A stretch of 47,465 bases of DNA from CAYMRB01 sp964392615 (GCA_964392615.1 CAYMRB010000013.1:1-47465); one strand, 5' to 3'; numbered from the stretch's first letter, positions 1 through 8,930 are shown. Translations and numbers: made by a program. The notes: generated by a model from the sequence alone, not told the origin.

Positions 1-42
1 CGCGGTGTCGTCGCCGTCGAACGTGTAGACGACGTTATTCCC

Positions 43-582
43 CTAAACAAAAAAAAAAAACCCGCCGGCGTTGTTCCAGCCGATGTCGGGACCGGCCCCC
101 CAATGGCCGACGGCTCCCCAGCTGGGGTTGTCGGCGTAGTTGAAGGACATGTTCGTCCCGGCCGGACCGCCGCGGTGGGCCCACGCCACGAGGGTCTCCT
201 CGCCCACGACCACCAGATTGTGGACCCAGACCTCGATCGACCGGGTCGGGTTCGGGCCGACGAGGCCTTCCGGCGCCGGCTCGGGGCTTTGATACGCGTC
301 GAGGTCGGGACCGGAGTTGAGAGTGATGGCGGGGGCGCCGCCGACCTCCTCGAAGAGCGGGTTGCCCAACTCGACGAGGTTGAAGTCGCCGATCGACTCA
401 TCGGCCAAGTTTGGCCAGATGGTGATGTCGTCCTCGAGATCGGCTGCGTCGAGCGCGACGAGCAGGTCGCCGGCTCGCTCGATATCGTCGTCCGCCACGT
501 CGGGAATCTGAGCCTGCGCGATCGTCGTCACGGCGACGAAGGACGCGACCACCAGGGCACGACAAAACAGCTGACGCAACAT
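43..582 (-). CDS. Secreted LamG/concanavalin-like protein, interrupted near the window edge
   Basis: The start is ATG at 582, with a GGAGG ribosome binding site eight bases upstream; an in-frame TTG at 597 would start inside that site. Residues 1-24 are a signal peptide ending in AQA. The rest resembles planctomycete secreted proteins with a laminin-G-like jelly roll (segments such as LLVALDAADL, TRSIEVWVHN, GTNMSFNYAD). Just after NNAGG the frame enters a T12 run (A12 on the plus strand, 49-60), giving FFFFV and then TAG. Beyond that stop, positions 1-42 continue in the same frame as GNNVVYTFDGDDTA, a typical next LamG strand. The gene therefore continues off the window, and the stop is either a pseudogenising change or a homopolymer/assembly error. 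The molecular function is unknown; an extracellular binding or structural role is inferred. Confidence 0.72.
   Translation of the reverse strand: MLRQLFCRALVVASFVAVTTIAQAQIPDVADDDIERAGDLLVALDAADLEDDITIWPNLADESIGDFNLVELGNPLFEEVGGAPAITLNSGPDLDAYQSPEPAPEGLVGPNPTRSIEVWVHNLVVVGEETLVAWAHRGGPAGTNMSFNYADNPSWGAVGHWGAGPDIGWNNAGGFFFFV
49..60. repeat. A12 homopolymer inside a LamG coding region
   Basis: Twelve consecutive A residues, followed on the minus strand by GTTTAG, in an otherwise very GC-rich gene. Coding similarity is good on both sides and in the same frame, so the tract replaces a short normal segment rather than marking a natural gene end. Confidence 0.8.
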
Positions 583-590
583 GCCACGTA

Positions 591-595
591 CCTCC
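591..595 (-). promoter_or_regulatory. Ribosome binding site GGAGG of the LamG protein
   Basis: GGAGG lies eight bases before ATG 582. It decides the start in favour of ATG 582 over the in-frame TTG at 597. Confidence 0.65.
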
Positions 596-801
596 AACCG
601 AGTGTTCTCTCGCTGGAACTGCCGACGCGAAGACCGCGCGGCACCGACCCATCACGATGTCAACCTCCGATCTTAGCACGGAAACCGGCCGGCGCGGAAG
701 CGGCGCGCGACCGCGGCCACGCGGCAAGCCGTGCGAACATCGGGCTCACCTGCGTGCGGCGGGTCGGTGTGACGAGGGGCGCGTTCCCCGCGCTCGGGGG
801 G

Positions 802-1275
802 CTACTGAAACCGCGTTCGAAACCGCTGCCGGAAGCGATCCGGGTGGATGTAGTCGAACGGATCGTCGTCGCTCTCCGCCGGCTCGTACGCCTCGAGGTT
901 CAGCAGAAGCGTCGGAAGGAGCTGGCGGAGCTCCCTCTCGTCGACCGCTGGATCCGAAGCGATGCGAATCCCGAGCAGCGTCTCGTCCTCCGCGTGCCGC
1001 TTCATTCGCGCGTGCAGCCGGCGGCCGCGCGCGTCCTCGCCGCTGATCGCGGCGTAGAACGGATCGCGGCGACGTTCCAGCGGCTGCCAGCCTTCGGAGT
1101 CGAGACCCGCCCACACGGTCTCGTAGGTCTCGGTCAGCGTCGCCGGAAGCAGCACGCGGATCTCGTCATCCTCGATCGCCGCGTGCGGTCGACGCGGCCC
1201 GGACGCGCAACCCGCCGCGGCGAGCGCGGCGACGCAGAGGACGAACAGTGATAGCGTACGGCTGGCTGTGCTCAC
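802..1275 (-). CDS. Small lipoprotein, DUF3568-like
   Basis: The start is GTG at 1275, overlapping the stop of the upstream isomerase gene as GTGA, so translation is probably coupled. The 157-residue product opens with a lipoprotein signal peptide (hydrophobic stretch 8-20, lipobox ending AAGC, modified Cys23). The mature part, about 35-130, has the layout of small DUF3568-type lipoproteins: a helix containing ETYETVWAGL, then short strands with basic residues (RRLHARMKRH) and a final helix ELRQLLPTLLLNLEAY. The family assignment is by eye and only moderately sure; no catalytic motif is visible. Coupling to an exported cyclophilin suggests an envelope role, which is inference. Confidence 0.68.
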   Translation of the reverse strand: MSTASRTLSLFVLCVAALAAAGCASGPRRPHAAIEDDEIRVLLPATLTETYETVWAGLDSEGWQPLERRRDPFYAAISGEDARGRRLHARMKRHAEDETLLGIRIASDPAVDERELRQLLPTLLLNLEAYEPAESDDDPFDYIHPDRFRQRFRTRFQ

Positions 1276-2594
1276 TGGCCCTTCGTGGCGCTGGCCTTCG
1301 CCTTCGGCAGCACGCGAATCTGCGCGCGGTGGAGGAGGAGAGGCTTCAACGGCCGGCCGCTGCTGCTGCCGTCCGCCTCGAGCCTCTTCACCGTGTCCAT
1401 GGTCCCGTCGACGACCTCGCCGAAGATCGTGTGCTTGCCGTCGAGCCACGGCGTCGGCTTGAACGTGAGGAAGAACTGGCTGCCATCGGTGCCGGGGCCG
1501 CGGTTTGCCATGCTCAGGATGCCGGGGCGATCATGCTTCACCTCCGGCGAGAACTCGCCGGAGTACTCGTAGCCCGGTCCGCCCGTCCCTCTGGCGAGGG
1601 GGCAACCGCCCTGCGCCATGAAGTTGCGGATGACGCGGTGGAACGTCAGGCTGTCGTAGAAGCCGACGCGCGTCAGATAGATCGTGCTCGACACGTGCAT
1701 CGGCGCGTATTCCGGCAAGAGACGGACCTTCACGCGCCCGCGGTTCGTGTCGAGGATCCAGAAGTAGTCGCTGTCCTTCGAGAACTCCTGCTGCGTGGGC
1801 TTCGGCAGCTTGGTCTTCCACATCGGCGACTTGCGGTTGATCTGCTGGTACTTCACCGCGTTGGCGATGAACTCGTCGAGCGCCTGGACCGCCGGGTCGG
1901 GAACGTACGGGGTGGCCGTGACCGTCGCGCGCTCGATCTTGAGCGGCTCGGTCGGCTTGCCCTTGCCGGGGCTGCCACCTTTCTCGAGCTTCTTCAGCGT
2001 GTCCATGCCCTCGATGACCTCGCCGAAGATCGTGTGCTTGTCGTCGAGCCACGGCGTCGGCACGAACGTGATGAAGAACTGCGAGCCGTCCGTGCCTTCA
2101 CCGGCGTTCGCCATGCTCAGGAGGCCAGGTCCCGTGTGACGGAGGCCGGGGTCGAACTCGCTGCCGTAGTGGTAGCCGGGATCGCCCGTGCCCTCCCCGA
2201 TGGGGCACCCGCCTTGCGCCATGAACTGGGTGATCACGCGGTGAAACGCCAGGCCGTCGTAGAATCCGAGCAGCGTGAGGTAGATCGTGCTCGACACGTG
2301 CATCGGCGCGACGTCCGGCCGGAACTCGATCTTCATCACGCCCTTGTTCGTCTCGAGCGTCCAGTAGTAGCGCTTCGCCGGATCGAACTCGGCCTTCGGC
2401 GGCAGCGGCAGCTTCGTCTTCCAGTCCGGCTTCGTGCGGTCGATCGCCTTCTCGGCGATGAACGCCTGGAGCGCCTGGATCGCCTTGTCGGGCGCGGCCG
2501 CGGCCGGCGCCGTCGCGGTGCTCTCCTGAGCCGCAACAGCCGTCGTGAGCGAGATGGACAGAAGACAGACGGCGAGGAACGTTCGCGTCAGCAT
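1272..2594 (-). CDS. Exported tandem-domain cyclophilin peptidyl-prolyl isomerase
   Basis: 440 residues from ATG 2594, where a signal peptide begins (1-22, ending AVAA). Two complete cyclophilin-type domains follow, about 76-230 and 277-430. Each carries the family core: FHRVI plus FMAQGG (118-129 and 319-330), the GTDGSQFF segment (167-174 and 369-376) and a WLD.KHTIFGEV motif (182-193 and 383-394). The two halves are very similar, indicating an internal duplication. Cyclophilins of this type catalyse cis-trans isomerisation of Xaa-Pro bonds; here the action would be periplasmic or extracellular. A short Ala/Pro-rich linker follows the signal peptide. The 3' end overlaps the DUF3568-like lipoprotein by four bases, and the Prc-type protease gene lies upstream on the same strand. 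Confidence 0.92.
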   Translation of the reverse strand: MLTRTFLAVCLLSISLTTAVAAQESTATAPAAAAPDKAIQALQAFIAEKAIDRTKPDWKTKLPLPPKAEFDPAKRYYWTLETNKGVMKIEFRPDVAPMHVSSTIYLTLLGFYDGLAFHRVITQFMAQGGCPIGEGTGDPGYHYGSEFDPGLRHTGPGLLSMANAGEGTDGSQFFITFVPTPWLDDKHTIFGEVIEGMDTLKKLEKGGSPGKGKPTEPLKIERATVTATPYVPDPAVQALDEFIANAVKYQQINRKSPMWKTKLPKPTQQEFSKDSDYFWILDTNRGRVKVRLLPEYAPMHVSSTIYLTRVGFYDSLTFHRVIRNFMAQGGCPLARGTGGPGYEYSGEFSPEVKHDRPGILSMANRGPGTDGSQFFLTFKPTPWLDGKHTIFGEVVDGTMDTVKRLEADGSSSGRPLKPLLLHRAQIRVLPKAKASATKGQ

Positions 2595-2628
2595 GGTTGA
2601 ACTCGTCAATGCAGGGGTTTTCCGCCTA

Positions 2629-2651
2629 CCGACGGCTACCTGGCCCGTCGG
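2629..2651 (-). terminator. Hairpin between the protease and isomerase genes
   Basis: Perfect 7-bp arms CCGACGG/CCGTCGG around a 9-base loop, 66-88 bases past the protease stop. There is no T tract, so a terminator role is only tentative. Confidence 0.25.
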
Positions 2652-2716
2652 CGTGAAGTCGAATTCGAAGCCCGGATTATTCCCGGTCCTCGCGGGCGCG
2701 CGCAAGGAGGATCTGC

Positions 2717-4780
2717 TCAGCTTGCGAATCGGACGTAGTCGGACGTGATCGCGAACACCTCGTCGAGGTAGAAGTCGCGGCGGATGGGGGTCTCCTCGTC
2801 GGACGCCTTGCCCTCGTCGTCCGTCGCCGCCGGCTCTTCGGTGCCCGTCGTGTCGTCCTTCAGGTCGATGCGGTGTTGCGCGAGGTACTTCTCCTTCTGG
2901 AGCGGGATCCACTTGTTCTTCTTGACCTCGAGATAGCGCGTGATCGCGGTCTCGATGTCGGCAAAATCCTCGCTCTCCGCGCGGCGCTTCTTCGACGCCT
3001 GGCTCAGCTTCTCGACGATTGACGCGTCGATGAGCTCGAGCCGCTGGAATCCCGCGGGCCGGATCGTGTCGAACTCGATCGCGTGGTCGAGCACCGACTC
3101 GCCGATCTCCATGTGATTGCGCACCGACGGCAACACGATGTCCGGCACGACGCCGCGGCTCTGCGTGCTCGCTCCGGTGGGGCGATAGAATTGCGAGACG
3201 GTGATCTTCAGCGCGCCCATCTTCTCGGGCTTCGACAGGAAAGACCCGCGGCCGAGGTCGACCAGTCGCTGCACGGTTCCCTTGCCGTGCGTCGACGCGT
3301 CCCCGACGACCAGCCCGCGGCCGTAGTCCTGGATCGCGCCGGCGAAAATCTCGCTGGCGCTCGCGCTGAACTTGCTCGTCAGGACGACGAGCGGACCGGC
3401 CCAGGCCATGCCGCGGTCCTTGTCGGACTCGGTCTCGACGTTGCCACGCGGATCCTTGATCTGCACGATCGGCCCCGTGTCGATGAAGAGCCCGGTCATG
3501 TCGATCGCTTCGGGCAGGGCGCCGCCGCCATTCTGGCGCAGGTCGACGACGACGGCGTCGACGCCATCCTTCTCGAAGTTCTCGAGGATCTTCCTGACGT
3601 CGCGCGTCGTGCTCTTGTAGTCGTTGCGGCCTGTGCGCGCAGCGGCCATGTCCATGTAGAAGCTCGGCAGGTCGATGACGCCGACCTTCAGCGGCTCTGC
3701 GCTCGCGTCGCCATCCGGCGGCGGTATCGGAAAGACCTCGCCGTGAGCTTCGCGGTCGGACAGCTGGACCTTGGCGCGCTCGAGGACCAGCGTCTCCTTC
3801 GTCTTGGCCACGTCGTGGAGCACCTCGAGGCGCACGGTCGTGCCCTTCTTGCCGCGGATGAGCTTGACGACCTCGCGCAGCTTCATGTCGACGATATCGA
3901 CGAGCTCGCCCTCCTGGCCTTGGCCGACGGCGACGATCTTGTCCTGCGGTTTCAGGCGTCCATCCTTGTCCGCGGCCCCGCCGGCGATGATCTGCATGAC
4001 GACCGTATAGCCGTCGACGGACTGCAACGCGGCACCGATGCCCTCGAGCTCGAGCCGCATCGCGATCTCGAAGCTCTCGAGCGTGTCCGGCGACATATAG
4101 GTCGTGTGCGGGTCGAATAGCATCGTCCCGGAGGTCACGAACATCTCGATGAGCTCGTAGGCGTCCGTCTGGTGCATGCGGCGCTTGAGGTTTCGATAGC
4201 GCTTGCGGATGCGATCCTTGACGTCCTTCTCATCCTCTCCGCCCGCGACGCCCTCGAGGATCAGGAGCTTGACGTGCTTACGCCACGCCTCGGTGAGCTC
4301 ATCGCTCGTGCGGGCGTACTCGTTCTCGGAGCGGTCCTTGAGGATCCTCTCGTCGACGGTGAAGTCGTGCTCGAGCTCGACGAGTCGGTCGATCTGCGAG
4401 AAACGCTCGTCGAGACGCTGGACGAAGCGCTTGAACATGCGCCAGGCGACGTCGTACTCGCCCTCGTTCAACGAGTCGTCGAGCGTATTCTCGGAAGCGG
4501 CGAATTCCTCGACGTCCGAGCGCAGGAAGAACAGCCGCAGCGGGTCGAGCGTGTCGAGGAACGAGCGGAGGAACTCGCGCGAGAACTCGTCGTCGATCGG
4601 GCGCTTGCGGATGTGGACCTGCCGCAGGTACGCGGCGATGTGCTTGGCCACTTTCTGCTGCTGCTCGGTGGGCTTCGTCAGCTGAGCGCGGATCGAGCGT
4701 ATCCCCCCGAAGACGAGGGCGATGGTCACTACGAGAAGCAGTGCGGCGCGTAGAGTCGTCGAGCCAGAGTGCGGTTTCAT
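2717..4780 (-). CDS. prc: Carboxy-terminal processing protease, Prc/tail-specific family (S41)
   Basis: 687 residues from ATG 4780. Residues 8-30 form a signal peptide or membrane anchor. Residues about 40-225 match the helical N-terminal domain of Prc-type tail-specific proteases (DEFSREFLRSFLDTLDP at 64-80). A PDZ domain spans about 232-325, with VMQIIAGGAADKDGRLKPQD. The S41 protease core follows (about 365-560): LRQNGGGALPEAI, then FSASASEIFAGAIQDYGRGL, where Ser474 is the expected nucleophile by alignment to E. coli Prc, and GKGTVQ with the general-base Lys500. An acidic tail follows. The enzyme would cleave C-terminal degrons or process envelope proteins. Length and domain order are close to E. 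coli Prc. It is the first gene of the leftward envelope quality-control block. Confidence 0.93.
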   Translation of the reverse strand: MKPHSGSTTLRAALLLVVTIALVFGGIRSIRAQLTKPTEQQQKVAKHIAAYLRQVHIRKRPIDDEFSREFLRSFLDTLDPLRLFFLRSDVEEFAASENTLDDSLNEGEYDVAWRMFKRFVQRLDERFSQIDRLVELEHDFTVDERILKDRSENEYARTSDELTEAWRKHVKLLILEGVAGGEDEKDVKDRIRKRYRNLKRRMHQTDAYELIEMFVTSGTMLFDPHTTYMSPDTLESFEIAMRLELEGIGAALQSVDGYTVVMQIIAGGAADKDGRLKPQDKIVAVGQGQEGELVDIVDMKLREVVKLIRGKKGTTVRLEVLHDVAKTKETLVLERAKVQLSDREAHGEVFPIPPPDGDASAEPLKVGVIDLPSFYMDMAAARTGRNDYKSTTRDVRKILENFEKDGVDAVVVDLRQNGGGALPEAIDMTGLFIDTGPIVQIKDPRGNVETESDKDRGMAWAGPLVVLTSKFSASASEIFAGAIQDYGRGLVVGDASTHGKGTVQRLVDLGRGSFLSKPEKMGALKITVSQFYRPTGASTQSRGVVPDIVLPSVRNHMEIGESVLDHAIEFDTIRPAGFQRLELIDASIVEKLSQASKKRRAESEDFADIETAITRYLEVKKNKWIPLQKEKYLAQHRIDLKDDTTGTEEPAATDDEGKASDEETPIRRDFYLDEVFAITSDYVRFAS

Positions 4781-5121
4781 GCGTCCGTATCTGTCGGGGG
4801 CGGTCAGTTGGGTGGCCGGGGGCCGTTCCGGCCGGCCGGTGCCTCCAGAGTTTACAGGAGACCGGCCCGGTAGTCACATAACAGGACTTCCCCGCCGGGG
4901 CGATATTACAGGGCCTTCGGAGGGGGGCGGCCTTCGAGGTCGTGGGAACCCGAAAGAGCCGGCCGTGAGCCCTTGGTTTCCTTTGGCGGCGGGGTCGAGC
5001 ACGTCGAGTATGGAGTAGCCCGTTGAAGAGGGCAGTTCGGCGCGATGGCGGCCATTTCGCCCTCGCGCTCGAAGCCCTCTGCCAGCGGACTACCAGCTTC
5101 CGATCGAGGTACAGGGACACT
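4781..5121. other. Divergent intergenic region
   Basis: 341 bases between the leftward protease gene and the rightward methyltransferase/propeller gene, so it should hold promoters in both directions. It is GC-rich with CCGG-type tracts around 4810-4840. I see no convincing sigma-70 boxes, no ORF with coding character and no clear operator. Confidence 0.5.
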
Positions 5122-8100
5122 ATGCGCGCTCTGATAGCACTCTCGTGGGTGGCGGCCTGCGCCGCCGGCTCCGCGACGTCGGTCCCCGCGGGCGAGAATC
5201 CGTTCACGACCACGCTCACCCGCGGGGGCATCGTCGTCCACATCGGTTGCGGTGATGGCGAGCTGACCGCCACCTTGCGGGGCCGCGATCGCGTCGTCGT
5301 CCACGGCCTCGATTCGGACCCGGCCAACGTTCGCGAGGCCCGGTCGCTGCTTCGCGAGCGCGGCCTGTACGGCCCCGTATCCGTCGCGAAGTTCGACGGC
5401 GAGCGCCTCCCCTACGCCGACGACCTCGTCAACGCCGTGATCGTCTCGGACGCTGCGCGGTTCGACATCGCGCCGGCAGAGATCGCGCGCGTGCTGCGTC
5501 CCGGAGGCACCTCCTGGATCGAGGCGACCGCCGGCGAGTGGACGCGGAGTACCAAGCCGTGGCCGGCCGAGATCGACGATTGGTCCCACTTCTTGCACGA
5601 CGCGTCGAACGACTGCACCGCCAAGGATCGACGCGTCGCGCCGCCGCAGCGCATGATCTGGCGCTGCGGGCCGCTGTGGGCGCGCAGCCACGAGCACACG
5701 TCGAGCCTGGTCGCGATGGTCACGGCCAAGGGGCGCATCTACTACATTTTCGACGAGGGGCTCACCAGCCTGACGGGCGCCGGCATTCCGGAGCGCTGGA
5801 CTCTGATCGCGCGCGACGCGTTCAACGGCGTGCTGCTGTGGAAGCGCCGCCTCGATCACTGGCGCGACGGCGTCTGGACCAACCGCTCGCTGCGCGGCGT
5901 GTTGCCGTCGGTGCAGCGTCTTCTGGTCGCCGAAGCCGATCGCGTGTTCACGCCTCTGAGCCTCGCGGCGCCCGTGTCCATCATCGATGGCGACGACGGC
6001 GACGTGCTCGCCACCTGCGAGGGGAGCGGCGGCGCTCAGGAGTTGCGATGCTCGAACGGCGTGTTGCTGGTTCGGCACGGCAAGAAGGGCCTTCTCGCCT
6101 TCGACGCGCACACCGGCGTGCGGCTTTGGGCGGTAGGGGACCAGCTCGTGCCGAACACGTTGGCCGCCGGCGGGTCGCGGGTCTTCTATCAGGCTGGCGC
6201 CGTCGTCAAGTGCGTCGATTCGAGAACCGGCGACGTGTTGTGGAAGACCGCCGATGCGCCGGATGCGGCCGGCAAGGCGACGACGGATCGCAAGGGTAGA
6301 AAGGTCAAGTCGAAGAAGGCCAAGAACGCGGCCCCGATCATCGTCTGCGGCGAGTCTCTCCTGCAGAGCGACGCGACGGGCCTGCGAGCCTTGTCCGTCA
6401 GCAACGGCGACATCGCATGGGAGCGCAGGGCACGACTGAGCCAACACGCCTTCGTCGTCGACGGCAAGCTCTGGGAGCTGTCCGGCCAGGGGATGGCCGC
6501 GACCGATATCGTCACCGGCAAGAAGACTGCGTCCGTCGATGCCAGCGACGTCTTCACTCCGGGCCACCACCTGCGGTGCTACCAGGGCAAGGCGACGGTC
6601 AACTACGCGATCACTCCGAATCGCGGCGTCGAGTTCGTCAGCCTCACGGGTCGCGCGAACTCGCAGCACGATTGGGTGCGCGGGGCGTGTCGCTACGGCA
6701 TCCTGCCGGCCAACGGCATGGTCTACATGTCGCCGCATCCGTGCTTCTGCTATCCCGGCGTCAAGCTGATGGGCTTCAACGCGCTGGCTGGCGGGGTGTC
6801 GCCGACCCGCACGACGGCGGCGCGGCTCGAGAAGGGACCGGCGTACGCGCCGTCGACCTCGAAACCGTTGCCGTCGACGGATTGGCCGACCTATCGTCAC
6901 GACGCACGCCGCTCCGGAGCGACGGCGTGTTCGGTACCCGCGGCCGCGAAGCCGTTGTGGGAGACGAGGCTGGGCTCGCCGCTGACGCCGCCCGTCTGCG
7001 CCGCGGGCCGCGTCTACGTCGCCGCGAAGGACGAGCACACGCTCTACGCGCTCGCAGCCGTCGACGGCGCCATCGCCTGGATCTTCACCGCGGGGGGGCG
7101 CATCGACTCGCCGCCGACGGCGTGTGGTGACCGCATCCTGCTGGGTTGCGCCGACGGCCATCTGTACTGCTTGCGCGCGTCCGATGGCGCGCTGGCGTGG
7201 CGGCTGCGAGTCGCGCCTGACGAACGTCTGATCGTCAGCGACAGCCAGCTCGAGTCGGCCTGGCCGGTGCACGGCAGCGTGCTGGTCGAGGGCGATGTGG
7301 CGTACGCGACGGCGGGGCGGTCGACGTATCTCGACGGCGGCATCCGCGCCGTTGCCGTCGACGTCTCCACCGGCCGCGTGTTGAACGAGGCGACGCTCGA
7401 CACGTGGTCGCGCACTCGCGACGACGCGGTCGGCAAGCCGTTCGTCGCCGGCTACCACATGGAGGGAACGCTGTCGGACATTCTCGTAGCCGAGGGCGGC
7501 CACCTCTACATGGGGCAGTACAAGCTCGACGCGAAGCTCCGCGCGCAGGACATGCCGTACGTCATTCCGGGGAAGAGCGATCCGAAGCCGAAGGCTCTCG
7601 ACCTGACGGGCCAGCCCTTCTCCGACAAGACCGTCGCCAAGACGGAGGGCCTGGAGAAGCACCAGCGCGATTGGGTCGAGAAACACGTCAAGTCGCTCGC
7701 CGCGAAGCTGCGCAAGGAGCACGGCGCCTTCAACTACGGGCACCGCGAGATGGGGCGCCACGTCTTTTCGACGTCCGGGTTCCTCGACGACTCGTGGTTC
7801 AACCGCACGTTTTGGATGTACGCCGACTCATGGCCCGGCTTCTACATCGCGAACGTGTCGTCGAAGGCCGGGCAGCTGCTCGTCGTCGGAGCGAAGAAGA
7901 CGTATGCGGTCCAGGCCTTCCCCGATCGCAATCTGCAGAGCCCGCTCTTCACGCCGGGAAAGAAGGGCTACCTGCTCGTCGCCGACGCGAATGACAACGA
8001 GCCGTTCCTCGAGGACCGGACGCGCGAGACGACCAAGGGCTGGGGCTTCACGCGCCGGAAGCCGCCGCTCTGGCACGATTGGGTGCCGATCCGCATGCGT

Positions 8101-8370
8101 GCGATGGTGCTCGCCGCCGACACGCTGTTCGTCGCGGGGCCGCCGGACGGGATCGACGCGGACGATCCGATGGCGGCGTTCGAAGGGCGGCGCGGCGCGA
8201 TCCTGCGCGCGGTCCGCGCCGACGATGGCGAGACGCTCGCCGAACGGAAGCTCGCGTCGCCTCCGGTCTTCGACGGCTTGATCGCCGCGGCGGGCTGCCT
8301 GTTCGTGTCGACCGTCGACGGCAAGGTCGTCTGTCTGGGCGTATCGGGCGCCGACTCCTCGGAGCCGTAG
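5122..8370 (+). CDS. Exported methyltransferase-like domain fused to a PQQ-type beta-propeller
   Basis: 1082 residues from ATG 5122, where a signal peptide starts (1-23, ending VPA) and AGGGA precedes by five bases. Residues 33-135 look like a class I SAM methyltransferase of the type 11 kind: motif I HIGCGDGELT (40-49), an acidic strand end VHGLDSDPAN (60-69) and ARVLRPGG (122-129). From about 150 the protein becomes a PQQ/BamB-like propeller with repeats such as FNGVLLWKRRL, FDAHTGVRLWAV, SRTGDVLWKT, LRASDGALAWRL and DGKVVCLG. A basic linker (KGRKVKSKKAKN) and a charged region around 830-880 interrupt the blades. The reading frame is continuous, so the fusion is not a frameshift. A SAM-dependent enzyme would lack cofactor outside the cytoplasm, so the N-terminal domain may be repurposed. 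The substrate is unknown. Confidence 0.85.
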   Translation: MRALIALSWVAACAAGSATSVPAGENPFTTTLTRGGIVVHIGCGDGELTATLRGRDRVVVHGLDSDPANVREARSLLRERGLYGPVSVAKFDGERLPYADDLVNAVIVSDAARFDIAPAEIARVLRPGGTSWIEATAGEWTRSTKPWPAEIDDWSHFLHDASNDCTAKDRRVAPPQRMIWRCGPLWARSHEHTSSLVAMVTAKGRIYYIFDEGLTSLTGAGIPERWTLIARDAFNGVLLWKRRLDHWRDGVWTNRSLRGVLPSVQRLLVAEADRVFTPLSLAAPVSIIDGDDGDVLATCEGSGGAQELRCSNGVLLVRHGKKGLLAFDAHTGVRLWAVGDQLVPNTLAAGGSRVFYQAGAVVKCVDSRTGDVLWKTADAPDAAGKATTDRKGRKVKSKKAKNAAPIIVCGESLLQSDATGLRALSVSNGDIAWERRARLSQHAFVVDGKLWELSGQGMAATDIVTGKKTASVDASDVFTPGHHLRCYQGKATVNYAITPNRGVEFVSLTGRANSQHDWVRGACRYGILPANGMVYMSPHPCFCYPGVKLMGFNALAGGVSPTRTTAARLEKGPAYAPSTSKPLPSTDWPTYRHDARRSGATACSVPAAAKPLWETRLGSPLTPPVCAAGRVYVAAKDEHTLYALAAVDGAIAWIFTAGGRIDSPPTACGDRILLGCADGHLYCLRASDGALAWRLRVAPDERLIVSDSQLESAWPVHGSVLVEGDVAYATAGRSTYLDGGIRAVAVDVSTGRVLNEATLDTWSRTRDDAVGKPFVAGYHMEGTLSDILVAEGGHLYMGQYKLDAKLRAQDMPYVIPGKSDPKPKALDLTGQPFSDKTVAKTEGLEKHQRDWVEKHVKSLAAKLRKEHGAFNYGHREMGRHVFSTSGFLDDSWFNRTFWMYADSWPGFYIANVSSKAGQLLVVGAKKTYAVQAFPDRNLQSPLFTPGKKGYLLVADANDNEPFLEDRTRETTKGWGFTRRKPPLWHDWVPIRMRAMVLAADTLFVAGPPDGIDADDPMAAFEGRRGAILRAVRADDGETLAERKLASPPVFDGLIAAAGCLFVSTVDGKVVCLGVSGADSSEP

Positions 8371-8461
8371 ACCATCTCGGCCGACGAGTCACCCTCGGTG
8401 GCCAGGTGAAGAATGGTCTGAATTTCCCGCCCCGCGCCCTCGACATCTTCCTTGCCGTTCA

Positions 8462-8483
8462 CTGTATGGGTGCTACCATACAG
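8462..8483. promoter_or_regulatory. Palindromic operator upstream of the GntR regulator
   Basis: Perfect inverted repeat CTGTATGG-6-CCATACAG. It ends 24 bases before the GTG start chosen for the GntR gene, the usual place for autoregulation by YtrA-type GntR repressors. The in-frame ATG at 8466 lies inside the left arm, which argues against that ATG as the start. Confidence 0.6.
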
Positions 8484-8507
8484 CCAAACACCCTCCCCGG
8501 AGGCACC

Positions 8508-8930
8508 GTGCTGCACTTCGAGCTCGACTCTTCCAGCGGCGTTCCCGCGTACCGTCAGATCACCGATCAGGTGAGCTACTACGTGGTATCCGGCGCTCTC
8601 GAGCACGGTGCGCGGTTGCCCTCGATCCGCGAGCTGGCGAGGTATCTGCGCGTGAATCCGACCACGATCGTCAAGGCCTACGGCGAGCTCGCCCACGCCG
8701 GTGTCATCGAGCAGCGCCAGGGCAGCGGCGCCTTCGTCTGTGGGCGACCCGCCGCGCTGTCGAAGCGCGACCGGCGACGCAAGCTGCGCGAGTCAGCGCG
8801 CCGTCTCATCGTCGAGGCCGGCCAGATGGGCGCGAGTGCCGACGAGGTGCTCGAGGTCGTCGAAGCGGAGCTCGGCTCGCTTGATGATGACGCCGATTCG
8901 ACGACGAGCGCTCGGCAGAGGCGGAGATGA
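8508..8930 (+). CDS. GntR-family regulator, YtrA subfamily
   Basis: 140 residues from GTG 8508, chosen because GGAGG (8499-8503) lies four bases upstream and the protein then opens LHFELDSSSGVPAYRQITDQV, the usual YtrA-subfamily N-terminus. Residues about 10-75 are the winged helix-turn-helix: ALEHGARLPSIRELARYLRVN, then PTTIVKAYGELAHAGVIEQRQGSGAFV. A short helical tail (about 85-130) replaces the large ligand domains of other GntR groups, as is typical for YtrA regulators that control adjacent ABC transporter genes. The stop overlaps the ABC ATPase start as ATGA, and the palindrome at 8462-8483 is the likely operator. Expected role: repressor of the operon in response to an unknown, possibly cell-envelope, signal. 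Confidence 0.9.
   Translation: MLHFELDSSSGVPAYRQITDQVSYYVVSGALEHGARLPSIRELARYLRVNPTTIVKAYGELAHAGVIEQRQGSGAFVCGRPAALSKRDRRRKLRESARRLIVEAGQMGASADEVLEVVEAELGSLDDDADSTTSARQRRR

Noticed and set aside
4906..7761. Antisense open frame of about 951 codons opposite the methyltransferase/propeller gene
   Set aside because: No family resemblance, Arg-rich shadow of a real gene.
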